Shown: positions 17,503 through 26,982 of the stretch, one piece after another
Numbering within the stretch: position 1 is the stretch's first letter
Layout of the letters: every line of letters starts with the position of its first letter
Source: Lachnospiraceae bacterium
GTDB taxonomy: Bacteria; Bacillota; Clostridia; Lachnospirales; Lachnospiraceae
Direction: 5' to 3'
DNA: 47,763 nt
Assembly (NCBI GenBank): GCA_016281605.1
Contig: JAEEJA010000086.1
Span: 1 to 47,763 of the forward strand
Made by a program: the position numbers and the translations under genes
Notes under the pieces: generated by a model
Told to the model about the DNA's origin: nothing
Database searches by the model: none
The model's input: only the letters and a program-made list of their open reading frames with translations

Positions 17503-20500
17503 ATGAAAAAACTGGGATTTAAAGTAATATCAGCTTCAATTCTTTCAATGATGCTTATAACCGGAGTTTCATACTCAGGGAAGGTGGCATCTGCAGAAAA
17601 CGCTAAGGATGTTGAAAAGATTTTTGCTATGTCAAGAAGTAATTCATTTGCATATGTGGATGGAAAGGTGCCAAGGAAGGTAAAAAAGGAGGCTGAGAAA
17701 CTTCCTGATTCTTATGATTTACGTCATGTGCCTGACGGAGACGGAGGAGAAATATCTTACGTTACACCTGTGAAATTGCAAAATCCATATGGTACATGCT
17801 GGGGGTTTGCTGCTGCAGCTGCTGCCGAAAGCAGTTTATTATCATCAGGAATTGCAGAAAAAGCAGGTTATGATGAAAATACTCTCGATCTGTCAGAGAA
17901 GCATATTGCTTATTTTGCAACCTCTAAGATTGAGGATAAGACTGACTCTCAGTATGGAGAGGGTATGCATTTTCAATCATTAACTGACGATGAGAAAAAG
18001 TCTGGTTCATACAGATACAATACAGGTGGATTAAATGTTATGGCAACAGCTGTTTTTGCATCCGGTATCGGACCTTTAGTAGAGAAAAAAGCAGATTCAA
18101 AATATCAAAGCTTTATGGAAAAGATACTCTCTTACAAGGGAAAGAACGCTGAGAGAGTATATCGTGAAGTAGCAACAGAGTATGATGATAATGGTAAGCC
18201 TATAGAGACTTCCTATAGGCAAATGCCTGTTTGGTACAGTGATCAGGATGACTGGAGTATACCAGAGTACATGAGATATTATCAATCCTTTAGACTAAAG
18301 GACACACTTGTATTGCCATGTCCTGCTCAGGTGGATGAAGAGGGTAATTATGAATATCATCAGGAAGGCGTAGAAGCCATAAAGCAGCAGGTGTCAAAGG
18401 AACATAGAGCTGTGTCTATTGATTTCACTGCAGAATCTTACCTTCCGGGACAGGATACAAGCGATAAGCTGTATATGAGTGATAAATGGGCGCACTTTAC
18501 CAATGTTTTTAATTATTCTAACCATGCAGTTACTATTGTTGGTTATGATGATAATTATCCAAAGGAAAACTTCAACTCAACCACATCAAACGGCGGAAGT
18601 GCCATGCCTGAGGGAGATGGTGCATTTCTCGTAAAGAACAGTTGGGGCTCTGAGTTAAATGAATTTCCAAATAACGGTCACAGACACTGGGGAATACTCG
18701 CAGGACAGGATAAAGTACCTTATGACAAGGATGCAAAGGCAGACGAAGGGAACAAAGCTTCAGGTTACTTTTGGATTTCTTATTATGACAGATCTTTATA
18801 TGATCCGGAAGTATTTATATTTGACAGTGTAACCGGAGAAAATGGCTATTATGCCGAACAGAAGGACCTTATGAGCCCGAATTTTTTCATGGAAGGATAC
18901 AAGGATGGTGCTAAGATGGCAAATACTTTTGAAGCAGAAGCAACATCTGAGCTTAAAAGTATTTCAGTTATGACAACCCGCCCGGAAACTAAGGTTTTCT
19001 ATGAGGTTTACTTACTTGGAGATGATTTTTACGATCCTGAAGATGGCATACTTATAGAGACTGGGGAGAAGACCTATAAATACGGAGGTTATCATAAAAT
19101 TGACTTAAAAGCTACTAAGATATTGACAAGGGGACAAAAGTATTCGGTAGTTGTAAAAGAGACAGTTAATAATAAGGATTATATTACTATTCCGACTCAA
19201 TATAATCAAGAATCATGTAATTATATATATAAAAGTGTTATAAATGAAAAAGAAAGTTATCACTTTGACGATATTGGATGGAGTGACTTATCCGATTCAA
19301 GTGAGGAATTAAAAAAAGAATTATCTCCAGATTATGCTGAAATGATGGTAATTGATAATTTTCCTATTAAGTCATATTTAGAGCCTGTATATTACAATGA
19401 TGGTAAAAAGGATGTAGTCTTTGACGGCTATCTTAATATCAATAACTGGCAGGAAGGAAATGCTGGAAAGTATGAGCTTCTTACAGGAAAGAGTAAGACC
19501 TTGGCCGGTGAGATAAGAGGATTAACCTCAGATATGCCTGATTCATGGAACCCTGTTATATCTTGGGAATCTACAGATGAAAGTATTGTTAAGATTTCTA
19601 CAGATAAGTCAAATAGTGGAACTGCTAAAATAATAGGATTACAGCCGGGTGTAGCCAATGTAATCGTGTATGCAGGTGATAAAAACTATAAGGGAAGTAA
19701 TAAGTACCCGGATAACTATGGAGTTCGTGTGCTGTCCATAACAGTCAGAAATCCTAATATAGGTGGTTTTGTGTTACAAGATCCTGAGTTTAACGCTAGC
19801 TACACAGGAGCAGAGATTAAGCCGCCTATAGAAGGTGTATTCTCAGAGGATGGCAAGATGAATCTTACCGAAGGAAAAGATTATATAGTTTCATATGAGA
19901 ATAATATAGATGCAGGAAAAGCTACTATTACTGTATCAGGAGTCGGAGATTACGACGGTAGCATGTCTCAATCATTTACCATTAATCCGGCAGAAAATAC
20001 ATGTAAAGCTGAAGCAAAGAACATAGAAGTTACATACAGTAAGGCTCAGCAGATAATAGAACTTAAGAATTATATTGATCTAAAGAACGAAGGTCAAGGT
20101 GCTAAGAATTACATCAAAGTAAAGGGAAATGATAATATTAATATTTATGCTAGTACCGGTAACATAAATCTCGAGGGGGGATTAGATGTAGGTACTTATG
20201 AGTTAGAGGTGGATGTAAATGCTTTAGGAGACGCTAATTACAAACCTTCATCTCAGACAGTTAAGTTTTCTATTACAGTTAAGCATATATCCAATACCCT
20301 AAATGTGGTCGGAAGTGATATAAAACTTAAACATAAGAAACTTGCCAAAAAGAAGAAAAAGATAGAGCTTTCTGAAGTAATTTCAACCTATGATGAAGGT
20401 CAGGGAGAAAAGACTTACTCATTGGAAAGCACCAGCAGTAAGATAAAGCTTACAAAGAAAGGCAAGATTAAAGTAAAGAAGGGTATAAAGAAGGGTAAAT

Positions 20501-20589
20501 ATAATGTCAAAATCAGTGTTACTGCTGCAGGTGATAAGAATACTGCAAGCGTGACAAAGAGCGTGACAGTTAAGTTTAAGATTAAGTAG
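17503..20589 (+). CDS. Second secreted C1A cysteine peptidase with Ig-like tail
   Basis: A 1028-residue exported protein, ATG 17503 behind GAAGGGGA. The signal peptide is MKKLGFKVISASILSMMLITGVSYSGKVASA. The papain-like domain (about 65-445) contains KLQNPYGTCWGFAA with Gln93 and Cys99, His341 in NHAVTIVGYDDNYP, and Asn379 in LVKNSWGS, so it is probably active. The lectin-like domain (about 465-560) matches the first peptidase (MTTRPETKVFYEVYLLGDDF, YGGYHKIDL). An Ig-like region (about 650-745) follows, then a domain of the DYIVSYENNIDAGKATITVSG type (about 755-825). Two related C-terminal repeats come next (about 830-928 and 929-1028), the second very Lys-rich (KLKHKKLAKKKKKIELSE). It lacks the long Lys-rich N-terminal linker of its paralogue. 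Tight coupling with the 1517-residue gene suggests a joint function. Confidence 0.9.
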   Translation: MKKLGFKVISASILSMMLITGVSYSGKVASAENAKDVEKIFAMSRSNSFAYVDGKVPRKVKKEAEKLPDSYDLRHVPDGDGGEISYVTPVKLQNPYGTCWGFAAAAAAESSLLSSGIAEKAGYDENTLDLSEKHIAYFATSKIEDKTDSQYGEGMHFQSLTDDEKKSGSYRYNTGGLNVMATAVFASGIGPLVEKKADSKYQSFMEKILSYKGKNAERVYREVATEYDDNGKPIETSYRQMPVWYSDQDDWSIPEYMRYYQSFRLKDTLVLPCPAQVDEEGNYEYHQEGVEAIKQQVSKEHRAVSIDFTAESYLPGQDTSDKLYMSDKWAHFTNVFNYSNHAVTIVGYDDNYPKENFNSTTSNGGSAMPEGDGAFLVKNSWGSELNEFPNNGHRHWGILAGQDKVPYDKDAKADEGNKASGYFWISYYDRSLYDPEVFIFDSVTGENGYYAEQKDLMSPNFFMEGYKDGAKMANTFEAEATSELKSISVMTTRPETKVFYEVYLLGDDFYDPEDGILIETGEKTYKYGGYHKIDLKATKILTRGQKYSVVVKETVNNKDYITIPTQYNQESCNYIYKSVINEKESYHFDDIGWSDLSDSSEELKKELSPDYAEMMVIDNFPIKSYLEPVYYNDGKKDVVFDGYLNINNWQEGNAGKYELLTGKSKTLAGEIRGLTSDMPDSWNPVISWESTDESIVKISTDKSNSGTAKIIGLQPGVANVIVYAGDKNYKGSNKYPDNYGVRVLSITVRNPNIGGFVLQDPEFNASYTGAEIKPPIEGVFSEDGKMNLTEGKDYIVSYENNIDAGKATITVSGVGDYDGSMSQSFTINPAENTCKAEAKNIEVTYSKAQQIIELKNYIDLKNEGQGAKNYIKVKGNDNINIYASTGNINLEGGLDVGTYELEVDVNALGDANYKPSSQTVKFSITVKHISNTLNVVGSDIKLKHKKLAKKKKKIELSEVISTYDEGQGEKTYSLESTSSKIKLTKKGKIKVKKGIKKGKYNVKISVTAAGDKNTASVTKSVTVKFKIK

Positions 20590-20606
20590 AAAATACAAAA
20601 TCAACC

Positions 20607-20635
20607 TTGATTGAAATCTCGATATGGTGTATGAT
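20607..20635 (+). promoter_or_regulatory. Promoter candidate for the CotH gene
   Basis: TTGATT (20607-20612), a 17-bp spacer and TATGAT (20630-20635) lie in the 100-nt gap before the CotH-family gene. Each box differs from consensus by one or two bases. Confidence 0.45.
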
Positions 20636-20689
20636 AGACAAATCAAAAGATGATTTATACAATCACATACGAGAAGGAGGAAATGAAAA

Positions 20690-23600
20690 GTGAGAAAAAC
20701 AAAGACACTTTGGAAACAGCTCGTTTGTTTTGGGATTTCCTTGGCTATGACTGTTACACTTGCCCCCATAGGGCTTGTAAAGGCAGAGGAAGAAGCAGAT
20801 GAAGCGTATGAACAGGAGATGGGCTTTGGCGATTTAGTCAGAAAGGAAGCCAGAGAAAAAGGGGTTCCCGAAGCATTTTTAAGACATAGAACAGCTATTC
20901 TTTTTGAAGATGGAGAGTTGGAAAACCCGAGGACATCCCTTGTTGAGGGTGAAGAAGCACCACCAATTACTATGCGCCCTGTAGCAACAGATGACTATGA
21001 CTATGGACTTGAGATTAAAGACATCAATACCGGCGTACTTGCAAGAACTAAGTTTGATCTTGGTGAGTATGACTTTGGAGAACTTAAGGCGAGAAACTTT
21101 ATCTACTGTATGCTTGTTAAGAAAAATGTCAAAGGAAAAGGGTATTTTTACTTTGGAGATAGTGAAGAACCTTTTGCTGAAGTAAATATTAAGAGATGTG
21201 GGTCAGGATCATGGGAAGAGGTTCAGAATCGAACATACGATGTAAGTAAGTGCGGTTTAAATGGTAACGGCCACATATATTTTACTTATGTTTCAGAGGA
21301 CGCAGTGGATGATGCAGGCAATATCATACCGGAAACCAAGACTAAGACTAATCTTTTCTTGGAGGCTGCATTCTTTACAGAAGGAAGCACTCCGGTCCTT
21401 GAGTTTGATTTAGATAACGAGGTAAATACCATCGAAAGAGTAAATGGTTCAACCTATCACGTTTCTGCTGCAACAGGTGAGATGAATCTTAAAGTCCCGG
21501 ACGACTATGTGTGCGAGTACACAGATGAGAAGATTACAGATACAACTTACAAGCTTGATTATATCAGAGGTAGAGGTAATTCCACATGGCTTGTGGATAA
21601 AAAACCTTATAAGATAAAACTTGATAAATCTACGGATTTATTTGGCATGGGTAAGAATAAAAACTGGGTTCTTCTTGCTAATTATTATGATTATACACTT
21701 GCAAGAAATAAAGTTACATACCACATGGCTAGTAAGATGAATTTTGAATTCAGTCCAAAGAGTGTTTGCGTAAATGTAATCATATCCGGAGTTTTCTGCG
21801 GAAGCTATCAGCTTTGTCAGCAGATAAGAGTAGGTAAAAATAATCTGAATATAGATGATCTGGAGGATAAGCCTGCCGATACCGAGCCTGATATTACAGG
21901 TGGATATCTGCTTGAAATGGGAGACTCATGGTTAACAGCTGATTATGCAGCTCAGAAGATAAATACAAAAGAGGGTTCATTTAGAATTAAAGCACCTGAG
22001 TATGATGTGGATTATCCGGTTGAAGCCAGAGAAGCACAATTTAACTATATGGATAATTATATGAAAGAGCTTGAAGGACTTGTATACTCCACAGACGAGG
22101 ATTTTGACAAAGCTCAGTATGAAGAAGAAACAGGAGTTAAGATTCCGGAAGAAGTTACCTGGCGTGATTATCTGGATGAAGATTCCATGATAGACTTTTA
22201 TCTCATACAGGAAGCAGCTAAGAATGCAGATGCTTATGCAGGAAGTACATTCCTCTATAAAAAGAGAAACGGTAAGCTTTACTGGGGACCATTATGGGAT
22301 TTTGACTTTGTGGCATGGGGAGCGTACACACCTGATTATTTTTCTAAAGAAGATACTCATCAGTTCTTTTTATTAGATAAACATCCATGGCTTAAGACTT
22401 TAATACTAAATGATGAAGCATTTAGAGAGAAGCTTATAAAGCGTTGGGAAAAGATTTCAGAAATTATTAAAGAGACTGCTGCAGAAGGCGGATACTTAGA
22501 TCAGTATACAGATAGTATCTACTATTCAGCATTAGCTAATTATCAGTCACAATTAACATATTTTGTTTATGGGGAGAATTATTGGACAAAGAATTATTTG
22601 GAGCTACTTGATGATGAAGGTAATCCATATATATTAAACTATGGAAATGAAGTAGAAAGATTCAGGGCAGTTCTTAATGATGCAAGAGCATTTTTAGACG
22701 AAGATATAGATAATATCTTAGAGTTTGCTAAGAATGGAATTTTTAAACCTATACCATTTTTGGTAGACGGAGAAGTTATAGAAGAGGTTCCTGTATCAAG
22801 TGATATTTACGGTATAGCCCTGCAGGAAATGCCTGATGATCCGGTTAAAGATGGTTTCGTATTTGAGGGATGGTTCTATGAGGAAAATGGAGACGAGTAT
22901 ATTCTTGACCCTCTAAATCCGCCGTATGAAACTTTAAATGGTGAATATGATTATAATAAACCAATTAATGTATATGCTAAATTTGAACCTGAGTCAGAAG
23001 TTAATTATCCTGAGTCCTATGATTTTATAACAGATGTTATATATGTACCGCTAAATCTACAGCAGGATGAGACTATGGATGGTGAGGACTATATACCATC
23101 ATACGAATCAAAGGACGTAGACATGAATCACTTCCTAAATGTAAAGCCATTTGATGCACATTACTTTGTTTTTGATTGGAGTATGGAAAGAGATCCTGAG
23201 AGTACGGATGAGGATGAAATGCCTCAAAGGATTGGTAATATAAGCAGACAAGGTATATTTAAAATAACAACTACAGGAGAAAGCTTTATAGCATGTACGT
23301 GTCGTGATACAATCAAGTATGTTAAGGTTGTTGCATTCTCGGCAGAAGAGGAGATAGATCCTGAAGGCTTTGAAGTAGATAGCGAATTGGAGCTTAAGAC
23401 AGATGAGTACGGTAATGTTAATTTCCGATTTGATAAGACTGAGTACATCTCCTGTGACAATTATGAAAATGTAAGCTTCGACACACTTGATGAGGATATA
23501 GTTGATGTAAATAATTGGGGAGAGGTTTACGCTAAGAAGTCAGGAGTTGCAAAAGTTTTAACTATACTAAAGCCAGCATACGGACCTGCTGAAGTAAAGG

Positions 23601-24046
23601 TAACTAATGTAAAAGTGACAGAAGAAGGACAGGGAGATCAAGTGACTCCTACCCAATCCCCGGTAGCTGTTACACCATCTAATACTACACCGACAGTTCA
23701 GACTCCTGCACCGGCTCCTGCTCAGACTTCTTCGGGACTTTCAAAGGCTACAATTAAGAAGGTTGATAAAAAGAAAAAATCAGCTAAGAAGTTAAAGCTT
23801 AAGGTAAATAAAGTTGAGGGCGCCCAGGGTTACATGGTATCGGTATTTAAGTCAGAAGATAAGGCAAATGCTGCTACAGATAGTATCATTGATAGTTTTT
23901 CAAAGAAAGCAAAGATAAGTATCAATGATAAAAATATAGCATCTAAAAAGAAGCTATTTGTAAGAGTAAGAGCTTATAAGATTACAGGAAATCAGATGCT
24001 TTTCGGAGACTGGTCTGACGTAGTTAAAGTTAAAATAACAAAATAA
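20690..24046 (+). CDS. Secreted CotH-family protein (spore-coat-kinase-like fold)
   Basis: An 1118-residue exported protein starting at GTG 20690. GAAGGAGG is optimally spaced for this GTG, while the nearer ATG at 20683 is only 2 nt from the site and opens another frame. A signal peptide (MRKTKTLWKQLVCFGISLAMTVTLAPIGLVKA) comes first. The CotH domain covers about 280-600, with DYIRGRGNSTW, KKPYKIKLDKS, NWVLLANYYDYTLARNK, GVFCGSYQLCQQI, GGYLLEMGDSW and YWGPLWDFDFVAWG. CotH proteins are atypical kinases in Bacillus spore coats and occur widely as surface proteins in gut and rumen clostridia. An InlB-repeat-like domain (about 690-775, FVFEGWFYEENGDEY), an Ig-like stretch and a Thr/Pro/Ala linker (about 985-1020) follow. 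The protein ends in a fibronectin-III-like module (FGDWSDVVKVKITK). No cell-wall sorting motif is seen. A strong terminator follows. Confidence 0.88.
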   Translation: MRKTKTLWKQLVCFGISLAMTVTLAPIGLVKAEEEADEAYEQEMGFGDLVRKEAREKGVPEAFLRHRTAILFEDGELENPRTSLVEGEEAPPITMRPVATDDYDYGLEIKDINTGVLARTKFDLGEYDFGELKARNFIYCMLVKKNVKGKGYFYFGDSEEPFAEVNIKRCGSGSWEEVQNRTYDVSKCGLNGNGHIYFTYVSEDAVDDAGNIIPETKTKTNLFLEAAFFTEGSTPVLEFDLDNEVNTIERVNGSTYHVSAATGEMNLKVPDDYVCEYTDEKITDTTYKLDYIRGRGNSTWLVDKKPYKIKLDKSTDLFGMGKNKNWVLLANYYDYTLARNKVTYHMASKMNFEFSPKSVCVNVIISGVFCGSYQLCQQIRVGKNNLNIDDLEDKPADTEPDITGGYLLEMGDSWLTADYAAQKINTKEGSFRIKAPEYDVDYPVEAREAQFNYMDNYMKELEGLVYSTDEDFDKAQYEEETGVKIPEEVTWRDYLDEDSMIDFYLIQEAAKNADAYAGSTFLYKKRNGKLYWGPLWDFDFVAWGAYTPDYFSKEDTHQFFLLDKHPWLKTLILNDEAFREKLIKRWEKISEIIKETAAEGGYLDQYTDSIYYSALANYQSQLTYFVYGENYWTKNYLELLDDEGNPYILNYGNEVERFRAVLNDARAFLDEDIDNILEFAKNGIFKPIPFLVDGEVIEEVPVSSDIYGIALQEMPDDPVKDGFVFEGWFYEENGDEYILDPLNPPYETLNGEYDYNKPINVYAKFEPESEVNYPESYDFITDVIYVPLNLQQDETMDGEDYIPSYESKDVDMNHFLNVKPFDAHYFVFDWSMERDPESTDEDEMPQRIGNISRQGIFKITTTGESFIACTCRDTIKYVKVVAFSAEEEIDPEGFEVDSELELKTDEYGNVNFRFDKTEYISCDNYENVSFDTLDEDIVDVNNWGEVYAKKSGVAKVLTILKPAYGPAEVKVTNVKVTEEGQGDQVTPTQSPVAVTPSNTTPTVQTPAPAPAQTSSGLSKATIKKVDKKKKSAKKLKLKVNKVEGAQGYMVSVFKSEDKANAATDSIIDSFSKKAKISINDKNIASKKKLFVRVRAYKITGNQMLFGDWSDVVKVKITK

Positions 24047-24071
24047 CATAATACTAATAATCATAATAACT

Positions 24072-24113
24072 AAAAAACACCAGTTATGTATATCTACATA
24101 ATTGGTGTTTTTT
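24072..24113. terminator. Bidirectional terminator between convergent genes
   Basis: ACACCAGTTATGTA pairs with TACATAATTGGTGT around TATC (one G-T pair), flanked by AAAAAA on the left and TTTTTT on the right, so it can work in both directions. It separates the CotH gene from the minus-strand GGDEF gene. Confidence 0.9.
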
Positions 24114-24189
24114 AACATTATAATCATTTATTCATATTTATTATAATATTAAACTATGTCAAAATTTTTTTCTGCGAGTCTTGAAGATT

Positions 24190-25893
24190 TTACCCATGTC
24201 TAAACATTTCTTCTGCTTTTTTCTTAATTAGTTCAGCAGCTTCTCTGTCATACTTTTGACCACGGAAAGTATTTTTACCTGATTGCTTGGATTCGTAAAG
24301 GAGCTCGTCCGCCTGACGAAGCATAAGTCTTAAGTCATCCTGAAGAAGGGTTTTGCCGTATACATAACCTGCAGAAAACTTAACAGGAAAGCTCTTATCC
24401 TCTAAAAAGATTTCTGATAATCGTTTCTCCAAACTCATAATAGAATTCTTAAAATCCTCTTCAGACATATCCGGAACTATAACCAAAAACTCATCTCCAC
24501 CGTAGCGATAGCTGTAAGGTGCTCCAAAGCACTCTATAAGGCTGTCTCCGGTCTGCTTTAAGAGGTAATCTCCTACAGAATGACCATATATATCATTTAC
24601 ACTCTTAAAATCATCTAGATCGAACATCATAATATGTATATCCTGCTCTGAGTAATTATCATAATCTCGCCTCAAAGCAAAACGGTTCTTAACGCCTGTT
24701 AGAGAATCTCGTATGGTGGCGGCTTCCAGAGTCAGATTATCTTCTTTAAGAGCTTCATTTAGAGTGTTGATTTCCTCTATGCGCTCCTTAAGATGAGCTA
24801 TCAGCTGACTGAAGGAATAGGAGAGTGTACCAACTTCATCATCTCCCTGATGTATTAATTCAATATCATAATTTCCTTTATCTACTTCTTTTGCTGCTTT
24901 GGTAAGTTCTTCAAGCGGTCTTGTAATCATATCAGCAACATACATAGCAACAAAAATAAATGTAGCCAGAATTATAAGGCATACTATCAGTAGTTTATCT
25001 AGGAGGTCTGTCCAGGTATCGTTGATTTCAGATACCGGAACCGTAACATTTAATCGCATACCATTACTAAGCTTCTTCCAGGCAGCTCTTTTTTCGACAC
25101 CGTCAAAAGTATAATTTATAAATTTCTTTTTGCTAAGGAGTCCATCCGGAACTTTTGGCATGTTACCACCGGTGTACTTTTTTATATCCATCTTTGGGTG
25201 ATAGATGATTTCTCCCTTGTCATTATTGATATAAGCGTAGCCTGATTTGTGAATTGTTATATTATCCACTTGTGAAGCCATGGTAGAATAATCAATTTCG
25301 ATACCTATTACACCTACAAATGTACCGTGTTTGTAAACCGGTACATTGTAAGAAAGAACGTAAGCACCCAGGTTTTCTGTGTTGTAGGGCGGAAGCCATA
25401 TGGCAGTACCATTTACCTTGGGGACGGTAAACCAGACTAATTCGCTGGTATCTGTTGTATCATACTGGGTTATATCTGTTACTTCATGCTCAGTAAAGCC
25501 TGAATCTTTTACATTAATATACCAAAATCCCTTCTCTTTTGTTGAAAAATCCGGATCTATACGATAGTAATAGGTTAAAACTCCATCTGTCTGTTCTGCA
25601 ATTTTATAAAATATATCATTAACGTTGTCCAGATGTTTTCCCAAATCTGATTCGTCAATTTTCTCCAAATCATTCTCAGCATAAGAAGAAACCATGTTTA
25701 CAGATTGCTCGATATTTTTGAAATAGTAATTTAAGTTCTTTTCCCCGGTTTCACTTAGTAAAGAAAGAATTTCATCAGAACTGTTCTTTCCTAAACTTTT
25801 TAAACCGTTGATTCCAAGAAGGATACAAATAAAAGCAGAAAAAGCGATTGCAATTACTGTCAACAGTGTTATTTTAGTTTTTATAGATTTCAT
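24190..25893 (-). CDS. Membrane diguanylate cyclase (Cache-HAMP-GGDEF)
   Basis: A 567-residue protein. TM1 is at about 8-30, followed by an extracytoplasmic double Cache-type sensor (about 35-285; typical features are WYINVKDSGF, TVPKVNGTAIWLPPY, GVIGIEIDYSTMASQV, and IYHPKMD). TM2 is at about 292-312. A HAMP linker (about 313-365, DMITRPLEELTKAAKEVDKGNYD), a short coiled coil and a GGDEF domain (about 393-555) with intact RYGGDEF (about 463-468) complete it. No RxxD inhibitory site precedes the motif. It should synthesise c-di-GMP in response to a small extracellular ligand, which Cache domains usually bind. The start follows a GAAAGGAT site. It stands alone on the minus strand, with a 297-nt gap upstream that holds mostly AT-rich sequence and the terminator of the next operon. 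Confidence 0.92.
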   Translation of the reverse strand: MKSIKTKITLLTVIAIAFSAFICILLGINGLKSLGKNSSDEILSLLSETGEKNLNYYFKNIEQSVNMVSSYAENDLEKIDESDLGKHLDNVNDIFYKIAEQTDGVLTYYYRIDPDFSTKEKGFWYINVKDSGFTEHEVTDITQYDTTDTSELVWFTVPKVNGTAIWLPPYNTENLGAYVLSYNVPVYKHGTFVGVIGIEIDYSTMASQVDNITIHKSGYAYINNDKGEIIYHPKMDIKKYTGGNMPKVPDGLLSKKKFINYTFDGVEKRAAWKKLSNGMRLNVTVPVSEINDTWTDLLDKLLIVCLIILATFIFVAMYVADMITRPLEELTKAAKEVDKGNYDIELIHQGDDEVGTLSYSFSQLIAHLKERIEEINTLNEALKEDNLTLEAATIRDSLTGVKNRFALRRDYDNYSEQDIHIMMFDLDDFKSVNDIYGHSVGDYLLKQTGDSLIECFGAPYSYRYGGDEFLVIVPDMSEEDFKNSIMSLEKRLSEIFLEDKSFPVKFSAGYVYGKTLLQDDLRLMLRQADELLYESKQSGKNTFRGQKYDREAAELIKKKAEEMFRHG

Positions 25894-26112
25894 AGATTAA
25901 ATCCTTTCGTCCTGCTATAAGATATACTAAAAATATAAATATTAGCTTTAATAATATATATAAAAAATCCGTATTTATAGTTTTAATATATGAAATATTT
26001 AATACATTTTACCATGTTTTTCCTTACTTTTCAATATTTTATACAGGTTCGAATATTTTTATTTTTTGTATTTTTATATATGGTATGGAAGGGGAGAGAA
26101 AAAAATAGCAGT

Positions 26113-26153
26113 AAAAAAGGACCGTTGCACTAATTTTAGTGCAGCAGCCCCTT
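26113..26153 (-). terminator. Terminator of the PadR/HAAS/DUF4097 operon
   Basis: Read on the minus strand, a stem with the core TGCACTA/TAGTGCA around AAAT, extended by AAGG...CCTT with some mismatches, is followed by a run of six T. It lies 38 nt after the stop of the DUF4097 gene. Confidence 0.75.
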
Positions 26154-26190
26154 AAAAGTAATCATTAACTAAGTTAATTGACGAATAAAT

Positions 26191-26973
26191 TTATTGCTCA
26201 TCACCATTTACATACACGTCACCTGTATCTGTTTTAGTAGATATATCTCCGATATCTCCGTTAAGAGTGATATCACCTGTATCAGTCTTTATCTTGCCTC
26301 CGTTTATATTACAGTCATCTGATTGGATATCGCCTGTATCGGTTCCTATATCAAGTGTATCGATAGTTGCTTTCTTAAAGATAACATCACCTGTATCGCT
26401 CTCAACAACAAGGTTTTCAGTCTTGCTTTCAATAAGTCCTATATCACCTGTATCTGTATCAATCTTAGTATAATCGCTTGTTGTGTTGAGAGTCTTTACA
26501 TCACCTGTATCAGAACGTATATCAAGGTTCTTAGCAGATATATCATTTACTTCCACATCACCTGTATCAGTCTTGAGATTTGCTCTTTCAAGCTTAGTAT
26601 CACTAGGAAGAAAGATGTAAATCACATTTTTAGCATCACTGAATATAGATAAGTTAAATGAAAAGTTTTTTTTGTTTGGACTTGTTATAGTAAGCTTTCC
26701 TCCGTTAAGTGAGATTTCAGGTTTTAACTTCTCCGGAACCGTATACTCTACACAAGGGTTATCACTGTACTTCACAACTATGTCTGAAGTATCCACATTT
26801 GTTTCAATATCGGTTATTTCACCTTCTAAAGGATATGTATCGGTTATTGTTTTTCCTCCGTTTATTGTAAATGCGAACCTTCCATTAAAGCAATAAGAAT
26901 ATATACCAAATATAATTGCAGCTATGGTAATTATTGTTAAAACGGTTATTATAGTTTTAGATGTCTTATTCAT
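26191..26973 (-). CDS. DUF4097-family beta-repeat protein, membrane-anchored
   Basis: A 260-residue protein with one N-terminal membrane segment (about 8-28) and a C-terminal part made of repeated TDTGD(V/I) turns (SDTGDVKTLN, TDTGDIGLIE, SDTGDVIFKK, TDTGDIQSDD, TDTGDITLNG, TDTGDVYVNG). These are spaced 18-20 residues apart, as expected of stacked beta-strand rungs. The DUF4097/YvlB family occurs in Firmicutes and is linked to envelope stress operons. Molecular function is not established. It is the last gene of a three-gene operon with a HAAS membrane protein and a PadR regulator, a frequently seen arrangement. The start follows AGGAGGAAATT on the minus strand. Confidence 0.85.
   Translation of the reverse strand: MNKTSKTIITVLTIITIAAIIFGIYSYCFNGRFAFTINGGKTITDTYPLEGEITDIETNVDTSDIVVKYSDNPCVEYTVPEKLKPEISLNGGKLTITSPNKKNFSFNLSIFSDAKNVIYIFLPSDTKLERANLKTDTGDVEVNDISAKNLDIRSDTGDVKTLNTTSDYTKIDTDTGDIGLIESKTENLVVESDTGDVIFKKATIDTLDIGTDTGDIQSDDCNINGGKIKTDTGDITLNGDIGDISTKTDTGDVYVNGDEQ
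26219..26571 (-). repeat. Seven copies of a 12-bp motif encoding TDTGD turns
   Basis: TCACCTGTATC-like units on the plus strand recur at about 26220, 26273, 26331, 26387, 26447, 26502 and 26560. Spacing is 54-60 bp, always a multiple of three. The nucleotide identity is higher than protein constraint alone would require, suggesting duplication or gene conversion within the gene. Confidence 0.7.
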
Positions 26974-26982
26974 AATTTCCTC

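Noticed and set aside
20683-20802. 39-codon frame from ATG 20683 ahead of the CotH signal peptide
   Set aside because: Only 2 nt separate it from the ribosome binding site, while GTG 20690 has ideal spacing and opens the signal peptide.
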